From Bifidobacterium santillanense (GTDB lineage: Bacteria; Actinomycetota; Actinomycetes; Actinomycetales; Bifidobacteriaceae): a stretch of DNA of 64,000 nt. The translations under genes were made by a program, and so were the position numbers. Of this stretch, positions 24,352 through 33,766 are shown piece by piece (position 1 is the stretch's first letter; each line of letters begins with the position of its first letter). The stretch lies in assembly GCF_018555385.1 (NCBI RefSeq), contig NZ_JAFEJS010000010.1:1-64000 (forward strand), in the 5' to 3' direction. The notes beneath the pieces are model-generated. The model made no database searches. It saw only the letters and a list, made by a program, of their open reading frames with translations, and was not told where the DNA came from.

Positions 24352-25572
24352 ATGACTTCAGATCTTGTGCATCATGGCGAATCCTTCGACGACGTGCCGC
24401 TGGGCTTCGCGACGAAATCCATCCACCTGGGCAACGGGGTCGACGCCGAGACCGGCGCGATCCGCCGCCCGATCACGCTGGCGAACGCATACGCGCTGCC
24501 CTACGACCCGTCCGACATCAACTGGTCGAGCTCCGACGTGAACCTGTACACGCGCAACGGGCATCCGAACCAGCGCTATCTCGAGGCGAAGCTCGCGAAC
24601 CTCGAGGGCACCGAGGACGCGGTCGTGCTCGCCTCGGGCGTCGCGGCGCTCGCGGCGACGTTCACCACGCTTTTGAACCGCGGCGACCACGCGATCTTCT
24701 CCGACACGACCTACATCGCGGCGTACCGTCTGCTCAACCAGATCCTGCCCGAGAAGTACGGCATCGAGACATCGATCGTTGACACGTCCGACCCGCAGAA
24801 CATCGCGAAGGCGATCCGCCCGAACACGAAGCTCATCCACATCGAGACGCCGGCGAACCCGACGCTCAAGGTCACGGACATCGAGGCGGCGGCGAGGCTC
24901 GCGCACGAGGCCGGCGCGCTGCTGAGCGTCGACAACACGTTCAACTCGCCGTTCAACGTGCGCCCGGCCGAGCTCGGCGCGGACGTCGTCATCGAGAGCC
25001 TGACCAAGTACATCAACGGCCACGGCGACGCGCTGGGCGGCGCGATCGCGTGCGCCAAGGAGCTCACCGACCGGATCCGCTTCACGTACCAGGTGAACTA
25101 CGGCGGCATCATCTCGCCGTTCAACGCGTGGCTCATCAACCGCGGCTCGGTCACGCTCCCCCTGCGCATGCGCCAGCACAACGCCTCCGCGCTGGCGATC
25201 GCCCGGCATCTGGAGTCGCTGCCGCAGGTGCGCTTCGTCGCCTATCCGGGTCTCGAGTCGCATCCGGGGCACGACGTGGCGGTCCGCCAGCTCGCCCGGC
25301 CGGACGCGGGCTTCGGCGGCGTGCTCTCGTTCGGTCTCGACACCGACCATGACGGGCACAACCGCTTCGTCTCGAAGCTCAACGTGATCACGTCGGCCGT
25401 GTCGCTCGGCCACGACGAAAGCCTCATCGTCTTCCTCGGCGAGGACGACGAACGCCAGTACCTGTACCCGCCGGAGTTCCATCGCGGCTTCTTCCGTCTG
25501 GCGGTGGGCCTGGAGGACACCGACGACCTCATCCGCGACATCGACCACGCCCTGGCTGAGGCGGGGCTGTAG
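24352..25572 (+). CDS. Cys/Met metabolism PLP-dependent enzyme (gamma-synthase/lyase family)
   Basis: The 406-residue enzyme belongs to the cystathionine gamma-synthase family. The PLP lysine lies in ESLTKYINGHGDALGG; LYTRNGHPNQRYLEAKLANLEG, LASGVAALAATF, SVDNTFNSPFN and SHPGHDVAVRQL are standard motifs. Members include cystathionine gamma-synthase, O-acetylhomoserine sulfhydrylase and methionine gamma-lyase; sequence reading alone does not separate these. GAAGGC is close to the ATG. It stands alone, ended by a strong hairpin at 25662. Confidence 0.85.
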   Translation: MTSDLVHHGESFDDVPLGFATKSIHLGNGVDAETGAIRRPITLANAYALPYDPSDINWSSSDVNLYTRNGHPNQRYLEAKLANLEGTEDAVVLASGVAALAATFTTLLNRGDHAIFSDTTYIAAYRLLNQILPEKYGIETSIVDTSDPQNIAKAIRPNTKLIHIETPANPTLKVTDIEAAARLAHEAGALLSVDNTFNSPFNVRPAELGADVVIESLTKYINGHGDALGGAIACAKELTDRIRFTYQVNYGGIISPFNAWLINRGSVTLPLRMRQHNASALAIARHLESLPQVRFVAYPGLESHPGHDVAVRQLARPDAGFGGVLSFGLDTDHDGHNRFVSKLNVITSAVSLGHDESLIVFLGEDDERQYLYPPEFHRGFFRLAVGLEDTDDLIRDIDHALAEAGL

Positions 25573-25661
25573 CCCTCTTCCACCCGTTCCCGGCCCTCGC
25601 CGTTCACTCGCTCCGGCGGGCACCCCTCATGACGGGTCGAACAATTCGACCGATGACAACG

Positions 25662-25712
25662 GAGAGGCCCTTGTGCCCGGTTTCCGGAAGGAACCGGGCA
25701 CAAGGGCCTCTC
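25662..25712. terminator. Perfect 21-bp hairpin between convergent genes
   Basis: Arms 25662-25682 and 25692-25712 are fully complementary around a 9-nt loop (TCCGGAAGG). It separates the convergent Cys/Met PLP gene and pnp and probably ends both transcripts. Confidence 0.85.
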
Positions 25713-25725
25713 AATCAATCAGCGA

Positions 25726-28485
25726 TCAGTCCTCGAACGGATCGAAGTCGCGACGCACGCGGCGGCGCGGGCGCTCGGTGCGCTCGATGCGGTCGGCGTG
25801 GTACTCGTCGTAGTTCTCGTCGGTCGCGTAGCGCGGGTTGCGGTCGTAGCCGCCACGGCCGCGGGAGGAACGGCGATCGTCGTCGCGATCGGAGGAACGA
25901 CGGCGACGCGGACGATCATCGTCGCGATCGGCGCGGGAGGAGCGGCGGTCGTCGCGATCGTAGTCGCGATCGTCGCGATCGGCGGAACGACGGCGGCGCG
26001 GACGATCATCGTAATCGTCGTCACGGTCATCGCGGGCCGGACGGCGGTCGTCGCGATCGTAGTCGCGATCGTCGTCACGGTCGGCGGCGCGACGACGGCG
26101 CGGACGATCATCGTAATCGTCGTCACGGTCATCGCGATCGGCACGGCGACGGCGCGGACGGTCGTCGTAGTCGCGATCGGAGGAGCGGCGGTCGTCGCGA
26201 CGGCCACGGCCGCCACGGCGATCATCGCGGTCGGCGCCGCGGTCGCCACCGCGGGAGCCGCCACGAGAGGCGCCGGACTCCTGGTCCTCGAAGCCGGGGA
26301 TGGCCAGGGAGATCTTGCCACGGTCGTCGACGCCCTGGACGACGACCTCGACGGTGTCGCCCTCCTTGAGCACGTCCTCGACCTGATCGATACGCTCGCC
26401 GTTGGCGAGGTTGCGGATCTGGGAGATGTGCAGCAGACCGTCGGTGCCCGGGGTGAGGTTCACGAAGGCGCCGAACGACGTGGTCTTGACGACCTTGCCG
26501 TTGTAGGTCTCGCCGGCCTGGGGCACGTGCGGGTTGGCGATGGAGTCGATGATCTGCTTCGCCTTCTCGGCGGCCTCGCCGCCCTCGGAGGAGATGAAGA
26601 CGGTGCCGTCGTCCTCGATCGCGATCTCGGCGCCGGTGTCCTCCTGGATCTGGTTGATCATCTTGCCCTTCGGGCCGATGACCTCGCCGATCTTGTCGAC
26701 CGGGACGGTGGTGGTGATGATGCGCGGGGCGTACTCGCTCATCTCGGCCGGGCCGTCGATGCACTCGTTGATGACCTCGAGGATCGTGGTGCGGGCGTCC
26801 TTGGCCTGCTGCAGGGCGGCGGCCAGGATGTCGGCCGGGATGCCGTCGAGCTTGGTGTCGAGCTGCAGGGCGGTGATGAACTCGGAGGTGCCGGCGACCT
26901 TGAAGTCCATGTCGCCGAACGCGTCCTCGGCGCCCAGGATGTCGGTCAGGGTCTTGTAGATGTGCTTGCCGTCGACGTCACCGGAGACGAGGCCCATCGC
27001 GATGCCCGCGACCGGAGCCTTCAGCGGGACGCCCGCGGCGAGCAGGGACAGGGTGGAGGCGCACACGGAGCCCATCGAGGTGGAACCGTTGGAGCCGATG
27101 GCCTCGGAGACCTGACGGATGGCGTAGGGGAACTCCTCGCGGTCCGGCAGCACCGGGACGAGGGCCTTCTCGGCGAGGGCGCCGTGGCCGATCTCGCGGC
27201 GCTTCGGGGAGCCGACGCGGCCGGTCTCGCCGGTGGAGTACGGCGGCATCTCGTAGTTGTGCATGTAGCGCTTGGACTGCGGGCCGGACAGGGAGTCCAG
27301 CTGCTGCTCCATCTTGAGCATGTTCAGCGTGGTGACGCCCAGGATCTGGGTCTCGCCGCGCTGGAACAGGGCGGAGCCGTGGACGCGCGGCACGATGTCC
27401 ACCTCGGCGGACAGGGTGCGGATGTCCTTGAGGCCGCGGCCGTCGATGCGGTAGTCCTCGGTGAGGATGCGGCGGCGCACGATCTGGCGCTGCAGCTCCT
27501 TGAACGCGTTGCCGAGCTCCTTGTCCTTCTCGTCGTCCGCCATGTCGGTGAACTCGTTGGCGAGGATCTCGCGCACGTGCTCCTTGATCTCGTGGATGCG
27601 CTCCTGACGCGGCAGCTTCTCCGCGATGGTCAGGGCCTCGTCGAGGTCCTTGTGCGCGATCTCGTCGATGCGGGCGTACAGTTCGTCGGTGTACTCCGGG
27701 AAGAGCGGGAACTCCTTGGTCTCCTTGGAGGCCTTCTCCTTGAGCTCGTTCTGCGCCTCGCAGATGACCTTGATGAACGGCTTGGCGGCCTCGAGGCCCT
27801 CGGCCACGACGGCCTCGTCCGGCTTGGTCTGGCCCTCGTCGTAGATGAGGTGCCAGGCGTTCTTGCCGGCGCCGGCCTCGATCATGGCGATGGCGACGTC
27901 GCCGTTCTCGACGACGCGGCCCGCGACGACGATCTCGAAGACGGCGCGCTCGCGCTCGCTCCACTTCGGGAAGGCGACCCACTGGCCGTCGATCAGGGCC
28001 AGACGCACGCCGGAGACCGGGCCGCCGAACGGCAGGCCGGAGATCATGGTGGAGGCGGAGGCCGCGTTCAGGGCGACCACGTCGTACGCGTCGTCCGGGT
28101 TGACCGCGAGCACGGTCTCGACGACCTGGACCTCGTTGCGCAGCGTGTGCGGGAACAGCGGGCGCAGCGGACGGTCGATGATGCGGCAGGCCAGGATCGC
28201 GTCGTTGGACGGACGGCCTTCGCGGCGGAAGAACGAGCCCGGGATCTTGCCCGCGGCGTACATCTTCTCCTCGACGTCGACGGTCAGCGGGAAGAAGTCG
28301 TAGTTCTCCTTCGGGCTGGAGCCGGCGGTGGTGGTGCTCAGCACCATCGTGTCGTCGTCCAGATAGGCGGCGACGGCGCCGTCGGCCTGCTGGGCGAGAC
28401 GGCCGGTCTCGAAGCGCAGCGTGCGCTTGCCGAATGAACCATTGTCGATCACGGCCTCGGCGGCCTTGATTTCGGGACCCTCCAT
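25726..28485 (-). CDS. pnp: Polynucleotide phosphorylase with long Arg/Asp-rich tail
   Basis: The 919-residue PNPase contains two RNase PH domains (about 12-150 and 345-560) joined by the helical domain, a KH domain near 595-655 ([19 protein letters not shown]) and an S1 domain near 655-732 ([20 protein letters not shown]). It degrades RNA 3' to 5' using phosphate and can add tails. Typical PNPases are 700-760 residues; here about 185 extra residues follow, built from repeats such as [20 protein letters not shown], highly charged and surely disordered. The underlying DNA repeats: a 41-bp block at 25994-26034 recurs exactly at 26096-26136. It is encoded downstream of rpsO, as in most bacteria. 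ATG follows AAAGGAGGAACC. Confidence 0.95.
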   Translation of the reverse strand: MEGPEIKAAEAVIDNGSFGKRTLRFETGRLAQQADGAVAAYLDDDTMVLSTTTAGSSPKENYDFFPLTVDVEEKMYAAGKIPGSFFRREGRPSNDAILACRIIDRPLRPLFPHTLRNEVQVVETVLAVNPDDAYDVVALNAASASTMISGLPFGGPVSGVRLALIDGQWVAFPKWSERERAVFEIVVAGRVVENGDVAIAMIEAGAGKNAWHLIYDEGQTKPDEAVVAEGLEAAKPFIKVICEAQNELKEKASKETKEFPLFPEYTDELYARIDEIAHKDLDEALTIAEKLPRQERIHEIKEHVREILANEFTDMADDEKDKELGNAFKELQRQIVRRRILTEDYRIDGRGLKDIRTLSAEVDIVPRVHGSALFQRGETQILGVTTLNMLKMEQQLDSLSGPQSKRYMHNYEMPPYSTGETGRVGSPKRREIGHGALAEKALVPVLPDREEFPYAIRQVSEAIGSNGSTSMGSVCASTLSLLAAGVPLKAPVAGIAMGLVSGDVDGKHIYKTLTDILGAEDAFGDMDFKVAGTSEFITALQLDTKLDGIPADILAAALQQAKDARTTILEVINECIDGPAEMSEYAPRIITTTVPVDKIGEVIGPKGKMINQIQEDTGAEIAIEDDGTVFISSEGGEAAEKAKQIIDSIANPHVPQAGETYNGKVVKTTSFGAFVNLTPGTDGLLHISQIRNLANGERIDQVEDVLKEGDTVEVVVQGVDDRGKISLAIPGFEDQESGASRGGSRGGDRGADRDDRRGGRGRRDDRRSSDRDYDDRPRRRRADRDDRDDDYDDRPRRRRAADRDDDRDYDRDDRRPARDDRDDDYDDRPRRRRSADRDDRDYDRDDRRSSRADRDDDRPRRRRSSDRDDDRRSSRGRGGYDRNPRYATDENYDEYHADRIERTERPRRRVRRDFDPFED

Positions 28486-28802
28486 AGGGTTCCTCCTTTG
28501 TTCTGTTATCGTGTGTGCTTTTTCCTAGACAAACAGTGCCCTCTTCAGCTGGGCGGGCTCTTACATTCGCATGTGTTGCGGGCGTGTGCTTCGGCCTTGC
28601 GGCCCCGCGGCTCGTGTCGTTTGGTCCTACCCGACGTGCCTCCGCCGCGTTTCCCTCGTGTCAACCCCTTCGAGAGGTGAGTCCTCTTGCCGGCTCCTCC
28701 ATCGGACCTTCCGGACCGGACCTTCCGGTCTTTTCCTCCGTGCGGAGCCTGTTCTTCCGGCTCGCTCCTACTTCGTTCGTGTTGCCGTGTGCAGGCGTAT
28801 GT
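28486..28802 (-). other. rpsO-pnp intergenic leader
   Basis: About 320 bp between the rpsO terminator and pnp start. It carries several short GC-rich dyads (for example around 28700-28730, GGACCTTCCGG-like repeats) and the pnp ribosome binding site at its low-coordinate end. In other bacteria this leader carries an RNase III hairpin for pnp autoregulation; no clear equivalent could be drawn by eye. No gene is seen. Confidence 0.4.
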
Positions 28803-28834
28803 AAAAACGCCCGAACGCCGATGGCGCCCGGGCG
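28803..28834 (-). terminator. rpsO terminator
   Basis: On the minus strand CGCCCGGGCGCC pairs with GGCGTTCGGGCG (one mismatch, 3-nt loop) and is followed by TTTTT. It begins 10 bp after the rpsO stop codon. Confidence 0.8.
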
Positions 28835-28844
28835 GAAGTCTTCA

Positions 28845-29114
28845 TTATCGACGCAGACCAAGCTTCTCGATCAGCGCACGGTAACGGTTGATGTCGTTGC
28901 GCTTGAGGTAGTCAAGCAGAGCGCGACGGTCACCGATCATCATCTGCATACCACGACGGGAGTGGTGATCGTGCTTGTGCTGCTTCAGGTGCTCGGTCAG
29001 ATCGGCGATGCGCTTGGAGAGCAGGGCGACCTGGACCTCCGGGGAGCCGGTGTCGCCTTCGTGCGTCGCGAACTCGTTGATGATCTGGGTCTTCTGTTCA
29101 GCCGTCAGTGCCAC
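28845..29114 (-). CDS. rpsO: 30S ribosomal protein S15
   Basis: The 89-residue product is a full-length S15: [40 protein letters not shown], then [19 protein letters not shown] and LGLRR at the C-terminus. S15 binds 16S rRNA early in 30S assembly. The start is GTG at 29114, preceded by GAAGGAGGACGCC, an ideal ribosome binding site; no ATG is available. It is followed by its own terminator and pnp. Confidence 0.97.
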   Translation of the reverse strand: MALTAEQKTQIINEFATHEGDTGSPEVQVALLSKRIADLTEHLKQHKHDHHSRRGMQMMIGDRRALLDYLKRNDINRYRALIEKLGLRR

Positions 29115-29227
29115 GGCGTCCTCCTTCAAGGTTGATTGTTGCGCGGTGCTCCGGGCACGATGCTCGAAGCGCTCTCTATCCGCGGGCGATTTACGCCAAA
29201 TGGAAAGTATAGGACGGGGGCCGGACG

Positions 29228-29995
29228 TCACACGGTGGTGAGGAGGCCGCCGAACATGACGACGAGGAGGGCGATCACCTCGATCGCGAAGAAGAGGATG
29301 AACGAGGCCCAGCTGCGCGTCAGGACGTTCAGGGGCGAGTCCTTCCTGATGACGACGAGCAGACCGACCCAGATCACCGCGAACACGGCCACTCCGAATC
29401 CGGCCGCGATGATGCCGAGGTTCGCGGCGTTGGCGACCGCGGCGGAGTCGCCGTAGACGACGTAGGTCGAGTACCAGAAGTCGAACTTGAGCAGACTCAC
29501 GCCGGCGGCGAGCTGTTCGCCGGCGAGCGCGAACGCGAAGATGATGCGCCACAGCCATCGTCCGGAATCGACGATCGCCAGTCCCAGACAGGCGATGGTG
29601 ACCAGCGTGACGGTCCAGGCGAGGAACGCCATGCCCTGCGGGGTGAACACGTTGAGCTTGTCGGTCAGCCAGGCGGTGTTGCGCACGGCGAGCATGCGGC
29701 CCAGCCAGTACGGCGCGATGATCGCGACGAGCACGGCGATCGCGTACGCGGCCCACTGCACGGGGTGCGAGCGGCGGCGTTCGATGTCGGCGAGCGAGAG
29801 GTCGGTCACGGGGATGGTGGGATCGGGATGCTTGGACACCTCGACCATCTCGACCTTGTCGCCCACGATCTCGACGGCCTCGTTGTCATCGCCGGCCTGC
29901 GCCGTCGCGTCCCTCATGGTCTCCGCGGCCTTCGCGGTCCCGCCGTTGCGCGTCATACTCCCCCGTTCCGTGAGCCGATCCCTTGCCGTATTCAT
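29228..29995 (-). CDS. Conserved membrane protein of unknown function
   Basis: The roughly 255-residue protein has a charged cytoplasmic N-terminal region of about 75 residues (TLSLADIE-type acidic/basic stretch, [10 protein letters not shown]) followed by five to six hydrophobic segments (for example [39 protein letters not shown] and [20 protein letters not shown]). I do not recognise a named family. Several in-frame ATGs exist; the one at 29995 is a compromise, and one 13 codons later has GGGGGAG directly ahead. It lies upstream of rpsO with a 113-bp gap and downstream of tRNA-Gly. Confidence 0.65.
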   Translation of the reverse strand: MNTARDRLTERGSMTRNGGTAKAAETMRDATAQAGDDNEAVEIVGDKVEMVEVSKHPDPTIPVTDLSLADIERRRSHPVQWAAYAIAVLVAIIAPYWLGRMLAVRNTAWLTDKLNVFTPQGMAFLAWTVTLVTIACLGLAIVDSGRWLWRIIFAFALAGEQLAAGVSLLKFDFWYSTYVVYGDSAAVANAANLGIIAAGFGVAVFAVIWVGLLVVIRKDSPLNVLTRSWASFILFFAIEVIALLVVMFGGLLTTV

Positions 29996-30147
29996 TACCG
30001 TCCCATGGTACTCGCCCGTCATGCGGGAGCTATCCGCGCCATCTGCCGACCGGTCCGGACCGCTCGCCGACACCTCTCAGCGAGAGATATCCGCCGGTCG
30101 GTGGCATGGATGGCACGGTGGGATGCCGGATGGGGGCGGAAACGACA

Positions 30148-30171
30148 AAGGCCCCGGATTTCCGGGGCCTT
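30148..30171 (-). terminator. Terminator of tRNA-Gly(TCC)
   Basis: AAGGCCCCGGA and TCCGGGGCCTT form an 11-bp stem with a 2-nt loop seven bases after the tRNA 3' end; a short T-run follows on the minus strand. Confidence 0.75.
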
Positions 30172-30178
30172 CACATGG

Positions 30179-30249
30179 AGCGGATGACGGGAATCGAACC
30201 CGCGTAATCAGTTTGGAAGACTGAGGCTCTACCATTGAGCTACATCCGC
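30179..30249 (-). tRNA. tRNA-Gly (anticodon TCC)
   Basis: The 71-nt cloverleaf begins GCGGATG and ends CATCCGC plus discriminator T. The anticodon arm is CAGTC-TTCCAAA-type with TCC in the loop, and the T arm carries GGGTTCGATTCCC. CCA is not encoded. Confidence 0.93.
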
Positions 30250-30306
30250 GTGCCGAGCCGTTCGCGATGACGCGAACGAAACAACTCGAGCAAGTATACA
30301 CGATGG

Positions 30307-31476
30307 TCATACATCGCGCTCGGGCAACACTCCCACGTCGGCGGTGCGCACCGTGTGTTCGACGCCGTCGCGGTCGCGCAGAACCAGCGAGGCGTCGGGG
30401 TTCAGGTCCTCGGCGACACCCTCCAGCTCGGCGCCGTCGACGAAGTGGGCGACGGCGCGTCGTCCGAGCGTCCAACTGCGTTCGCGGGTCTCGCGCAGCA
30501 GGAGGGCGGCGCGGCGCTTCGGATCGGCGACGAACGCGGCGAGACGGCGACGCAGGGAGCGCACGACTCCGGCGGCGATCGCGTCGCGCAGCGCGTCGGG
30601 CGCAGGCAGCGGCGCGTAGTGCAGCTGCAGCGAGGTCGATTCGGCCGTGGGCAGGCGGTCGGCGGGCACGTTGAGGTTGAGGCCGATGCCGAAGACGATC
30701 GCGACGGCGGAGTCGGCCCGAACCGTCGAGTCGTTCGGACCGCCGGCGGGCACGGCCGCGGCGGCCGGAGCGGACAGGGGGACCATCTCGGCGAGGATGC
30801 CGCCGAGCTTGCGGCCGCCGAGATAGACGTCATTGGGCCACTTGAGCTGCGGGACGGCGGGCGCCGCGACGGAACGCCCGTGCGGGTCGGCGGCGGTGGA
30901 GTCCGCAGAACCATCCGCAGCGGAATGCACGCGGGAATCGACGGCGGCCTTCTGACCGTCCGGCGCGCCCAACGCATCGAACGCGCCGCGTACCGGGCGG
31001 GCGCCGCTGATCGCGAGCGCGTCGTCGAGCGCGTCGAGCACGGAGAGGCCCGCGATCATCTGCAGCCAGCCGTTGACCGATTCGTCGGTCGCGACCGCGC
31101 GCGGCACGGCGACGACGAAGGTCACGGTGAACGACTCCCCCGGTCGGCTCGTCCACGTGTGGTCGAGCCGGCCGCGTCCGGCGGTCTGGGCATCGGCGGC
31201 GACTACGGCGACGGGCACGGCCGAACGGGCGGCACGACTGGATGTGGAAGGTCCACTGACGGAAGATCCTCTCGCGGAGAGCTCATCGCCCGATACCCCG
31301 GACAGGACGGCACCGAGCCGTCCGTCGACGAGCAGTTCGCGGGCGAGGGTGTTCGTCGAGTCGATCTCGCCGAGAAGGAACGCGGCGTCGGCGGCGCGGT
31401 TGGTCGCCGGCATGCGGGTCGCGGCGGCCGTAGCAGCGGCGGTCAGGTCGGGGATGGTGTCATTGGGGAGCGTCAT
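30307..31476 (-). CDS. birA: Biotin-[acetyl-CoA-carboxylase] ligase
   Basis: The 389-residue enzyme attaches biotin to the BCCP lysine of acetyl-CoA carboxylase via biotinyl-AMP. The catalytic loop GRGRLDHTW, the PQLKWPNDVYLGGRKLGGIL motif and the C-terminal beta domain (DGAELEGVAEDLNPDASLVL) are intact. There is no N-terminal DNA-binding domain, so it is a monofunctional ligase. It is about 100 residues longer than usual because of two low-complexity insertions: Ser/Gly/Ala-rich near residues 62-88 and a His/Ala/Asp-rich one near 175-215. It is the ligase in this window expected to serve the carboxylase encoded at 45754-47664. Confidence 0.88.
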   Translation of the reverse strand: MTLPNDTIPDLTAAATAAATRMPATNRAADAAFLLGEIDSTNTLARELLVDGRLGAVLSGVSGDELSARGSSVSGPSTSSRAARSAVPVAVVAADAQTAGRGRLDHTWTSRPGESFTVTFVVAVPRAVATDESVNGWLQMIAGLSVLDALDDALAISGARPVRGAFDALGAPDGQKAAVDSRVHSAADGSADSTAADPHGRSVAAPAVPQLKWPNDVYLGGRKLGGILAEMVPLSAPAAAAVPAGGPNDSTVRADSAVAIVFGIGLNLNVPADRLPTAESTSLQLHYAPLPAPDALRDAIAAGVVRSLRRRLAAFVADPKRRAALLLRETRERSWTLGRRAVAHFVDGAELEGVAEDLNPDASLVLRDRDGVEHTVRTADVGVLPERDV

Positions 31477-31519
31477 GGTTTCCGACTGTAGTCGTGATAC
31501 ATGGACCAGGAAAGCGAAA

Positions 31520-31553
31520 CCGCCCGGCGACGCGGCGTGCGTCGACCGGGCGG
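31520..31553 (-). terminator. Amylosucrase terminator
   Basis: CCGCCCGGCGACGC pairs with GCGTCGaCCGGGCGG (one bulge, 5-nt loop) 25 bp after the amylosucrase stop. The minus strand continues TTTCGCTTTCC. Confidence 0.7.
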
Positions 31554-31577
31554 CCTTCGGGAACGAGGCGAGCGGGA

Positions 31578-33470
31578 CTACTCGCGGGTGACGATCACCT
31601 GGTACTCGTACGGTCCGAGTTCGACCGGACCGGCGGGCAGGGTGGCGTCGGGGGTGCTGTCCATCGTCGCGGCGGACGTGGCGTCGGCGAAGTTGAACAG
31701 GCCCACGATGGTGCGGTCGCCGGACTTGCGGACCACAGCGAGGACGGCGTCGTCGTGCGTGTCCCACGTGGTGACCCAGGCGTCGGGCGCGAAGCAGGGG
31801 TCGGAGCGCATCTCGCGCAGGCCCTCCATGCCGTCCCACAGGCGGTTCTGCAGGGTGCCATCGGTGTGGCGCTCGGCGGCCTTCGTCCAGTCGAACGGGC
31901 TGCGGTGCAGGTTGCGGCTGTCCTCGATGCGGTCCGGGTCCTCCTTGTACTCCCAGCCGTTGAGCTGGCCGATCTCGTCGCCGCAGTTGAGCATCGGGAA
32001 GCCCCGCAGGAACGCCATCGCGCGGTGCATGAGCAGGTCGCGCTTGATGGACTTCTCGTAGGCGGGCTTGTCGTGCGTGATGATCGCCTTCTCGACGCCG
32101 CACAGGGAGGCGGTGGTGCCGCAGCTGCGCGCGTCCTTGGTGGCCTCGTCGTAGTTGTACAGCTCGCCCATGGCCCAGCTGCCCGGGACCGCGCCCTCGT
32201 AGAAGTGGTACAGGAACTCCTTGTGCTTGAGCGGGTCGATGGCGAGGCGCACCTCCTCGTCCTCGTCGAGACCCCAGCCGATGTCGTCGTGGCAGCGCAG
32301 GTAGTTGACGAACCAGCAGTTCTCCGGCAGGGCGTTGAGCTTGTCGATCTGGGCCTTGAGCAGACGCACGTCGCCGCTGGCGAGCGCGCTCCACAGGTTG
32401 ACCATGATCGAGACGTTGTACAGCATGTGGCACTCGGGGCGCTCGGGGGTGCCGAAGTAGGCGGCGAGCTCCTTGGGGGCCATGACGACCTCGCCCTTGA
32501 GCACGACGGCCGGGCAGACGACCTCGAGCATCATGCGCATCATGCGCACGATGGTGTGGACCTGCGGCAGGTTGCGGCAGTTGGTGCCGAGCTGCTTCCA
32601 GATGTACGGCACGGCGTCGATGCGGAAGACCTCGACGCCGAGGTTCGCCAGGTGCAGGACGCTCTTCATCATCGCGACGAAGACCTTGGGGTTGCGGTAG
32701 TTGAGGTCCCACTGGAACGGGTAGAACTGGGTCATGACCCACTTGCCCATCTTCTCGTTCCAGGAGAAGTTGCCGGGGGCGGTGTTCGGGAAGACCTGCG
32801 GCACCTGGGAGTCGTACTTGTCCGGGACGGTGCGGTCGTCGTAGCAGAAGTAGTAGTCCTGGTACTCCGGGTCGCCGGCCTCGGCGGCCTTGGCCCAGCG
32901 GTGGGAGGACGCGGTGTGGTTCATCACGAAGTCGAGGCACAGGCTGATGCCGGCCTTGCGCAGCTTCTTGGTGAGGGCGGCGAGGTCCTCGTTGGTGCCG
33001 ATGCGCGGGTCGACGGTGTCGAAGTCCTCGATGGCGTAGCCGCCGTCGTTGTTCGGGTGCGGCATCTGCAGCAGCGGCATGAGGTGCAGGTAGGTGAGCT
33101 TCTGCTCCTTGAGGTAGTCGATCTTGCCGGCCAGCTTCTTCAGGTCGCCGGCGAACAGATCGGTGTACATGGTCATGCCGAACATGTCGCCGCGCTTGTA
33201 CCACTGCGGGTCCTGCTCGCGGGCCTTGTCGAGGTCCTTGAGGTCGGCGGGGCGGGCGGCGTATGCCTCGGCCATGGAGCGCTCGAACTCCTTGAGCTCG
33301 GGGGAATCGCCGTAGAGCATGCGGAACAGGGACTCGAGCTCGTCGCGGTGACGGGCGAGGCGTGCGTCGAACGTCTCGTCGGTGGCGGCCGGCGAGGGGA
33401 CGGACTTGACGGGCTTCGTTGCCTTGGCGGACTTCGGATCGGACTTCGCGGCGCGGGACTTGGCGACCAT
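31578..33470 (-). CDS. Amylosucrase (GH13 subfamily 4)
   Basis: The 630-residue enzyme matches amylosucrase, which transfers glucose from sucrose to build alpha-1,4-glucan and releases fructose. The nucleophile is D285 (FRIDAVPYIW), the acid/base E327 (VLKGEVV), and the third carboxylate is D395/D396 (RCHDDIGW); these align with D286, E328 and D393 of the Neisseria polysaccharea enzyme. LMPLLQMPHPNNDGGYAI and CLDFVMNHT are further GH13_4 marks. The first 30 residues are a Lys/Ala/Ser-rich extension absent from most homologues. AAGGAG lies 7 nt before the ATG. Two LacI-type operators sit upstream. A sucrose hydrolase of the same subfamily is the alternative. Confidence 0.88.
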   Translation of the reverse strand: MVAKSRAAKSDPKSAKATKPVKSVPSPAATDETFDARLARHRDELESLFRMLYGDSPELKEFERSMAEAYAARPADLKDLDKAREQDPQWYKRGDMFGMTMYTDLFAGDLKKLAGKIDYLKEQKLTYLHLMPLLQMPHPNNDGGYAIEDFDTVDPRIGTNEDLAALTKKLRKAGISLCLDFVMNHTASSHRWAKAAEAGDPEYQDYYFCYDDRTVPDKYDSQVPQVFPNTAPGNFSWNEKMGKWVMTQFYPFQWDLNYRNPKVFVAMMKSVLHLANLGVEVFRIDAVPYIWKQLGTNCRNLPQVHTIVRMMRMMLEVVCPAVVLKGEVVMAPKELAAYFGTPERPECHMLYNVSIMVNLWSALASGDVRLLKAQIDKLNALPENCWFVNYLRCHDDIGWGLDEDEEVRLAIDPLKHKEFLYHFYEGAVPGSWAMGELYNYDEATKDARSCGTTASLCGVEKAIITHDKPAYEKSIKRDLLMHRAMAFLRGFPMLNCGDEIGQLNGWEYKEDPDRIEDSRNLHRSPFDWTKAAERHTDGTLQNRLWDGMEGLREMRSDPCFAPDAWVTTWDTHDDAVLAVVRKSGDRTIVGLFNFADATSAATMDSTPDATLPAGPVELGPYEYQVIVTRE

Positions 33471-33547
33471 CTTCGACTCCTTGGGTTGTGCTCGAACTTC
33501 GTTGTTGTATCGACTGCACTTTCATGGTAACCGCGCGCGCGCGATTT

Positions 33548-33588
33548 ATCAAACCGGTTCGATAGCCGGCGTGTCGAAACGGTTCGAT
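33548..33588 (-). promoter_or_regulatory. Tandem LacI-family operators upstream of amylosucrase
   Basis: ATCAAACCGGTTCGAT (33548-33563) and GTCGAAACGGTTCGAT (33573-33588) are two related dyads around a central CGGTT, 25 bp apart. This matches the usual LacI/GalR operator layout. They lie 78-118 bp upstream of the gene, at a suitable distance for repression or catabolite control. No lacI gene is in this window. Confidence 0.6.
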
Positions 33589-33766
33589 ATGCGTTCGAGG
33601 AGATTGACGACCGTCCTCGACGTGCGATCGGCGCACGTCCGATACCGGATGGAGAGGTTGGTGCGATCGGCGCGGCAACGCGGATGGCGGCCGGACGAGG
33701 GACGACGCGGCCAAGCCGGCAATCATCGGAAACGAGGCCGCCCGAAGAGACGAGGTCGTCGGACAA

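Noticed and set aside
25740..26290. CRISPR or non-coding tandem repeat
   Set aside because: The repeats are in frame within pnp and encode a charged low-complexity tail.
28524..28560. Possible TetR-type operator near CTAGACAAACAG in the pnp leader
   Set aside because: Only a half-site resembling TGTCTAGACA is present, with no second arm.
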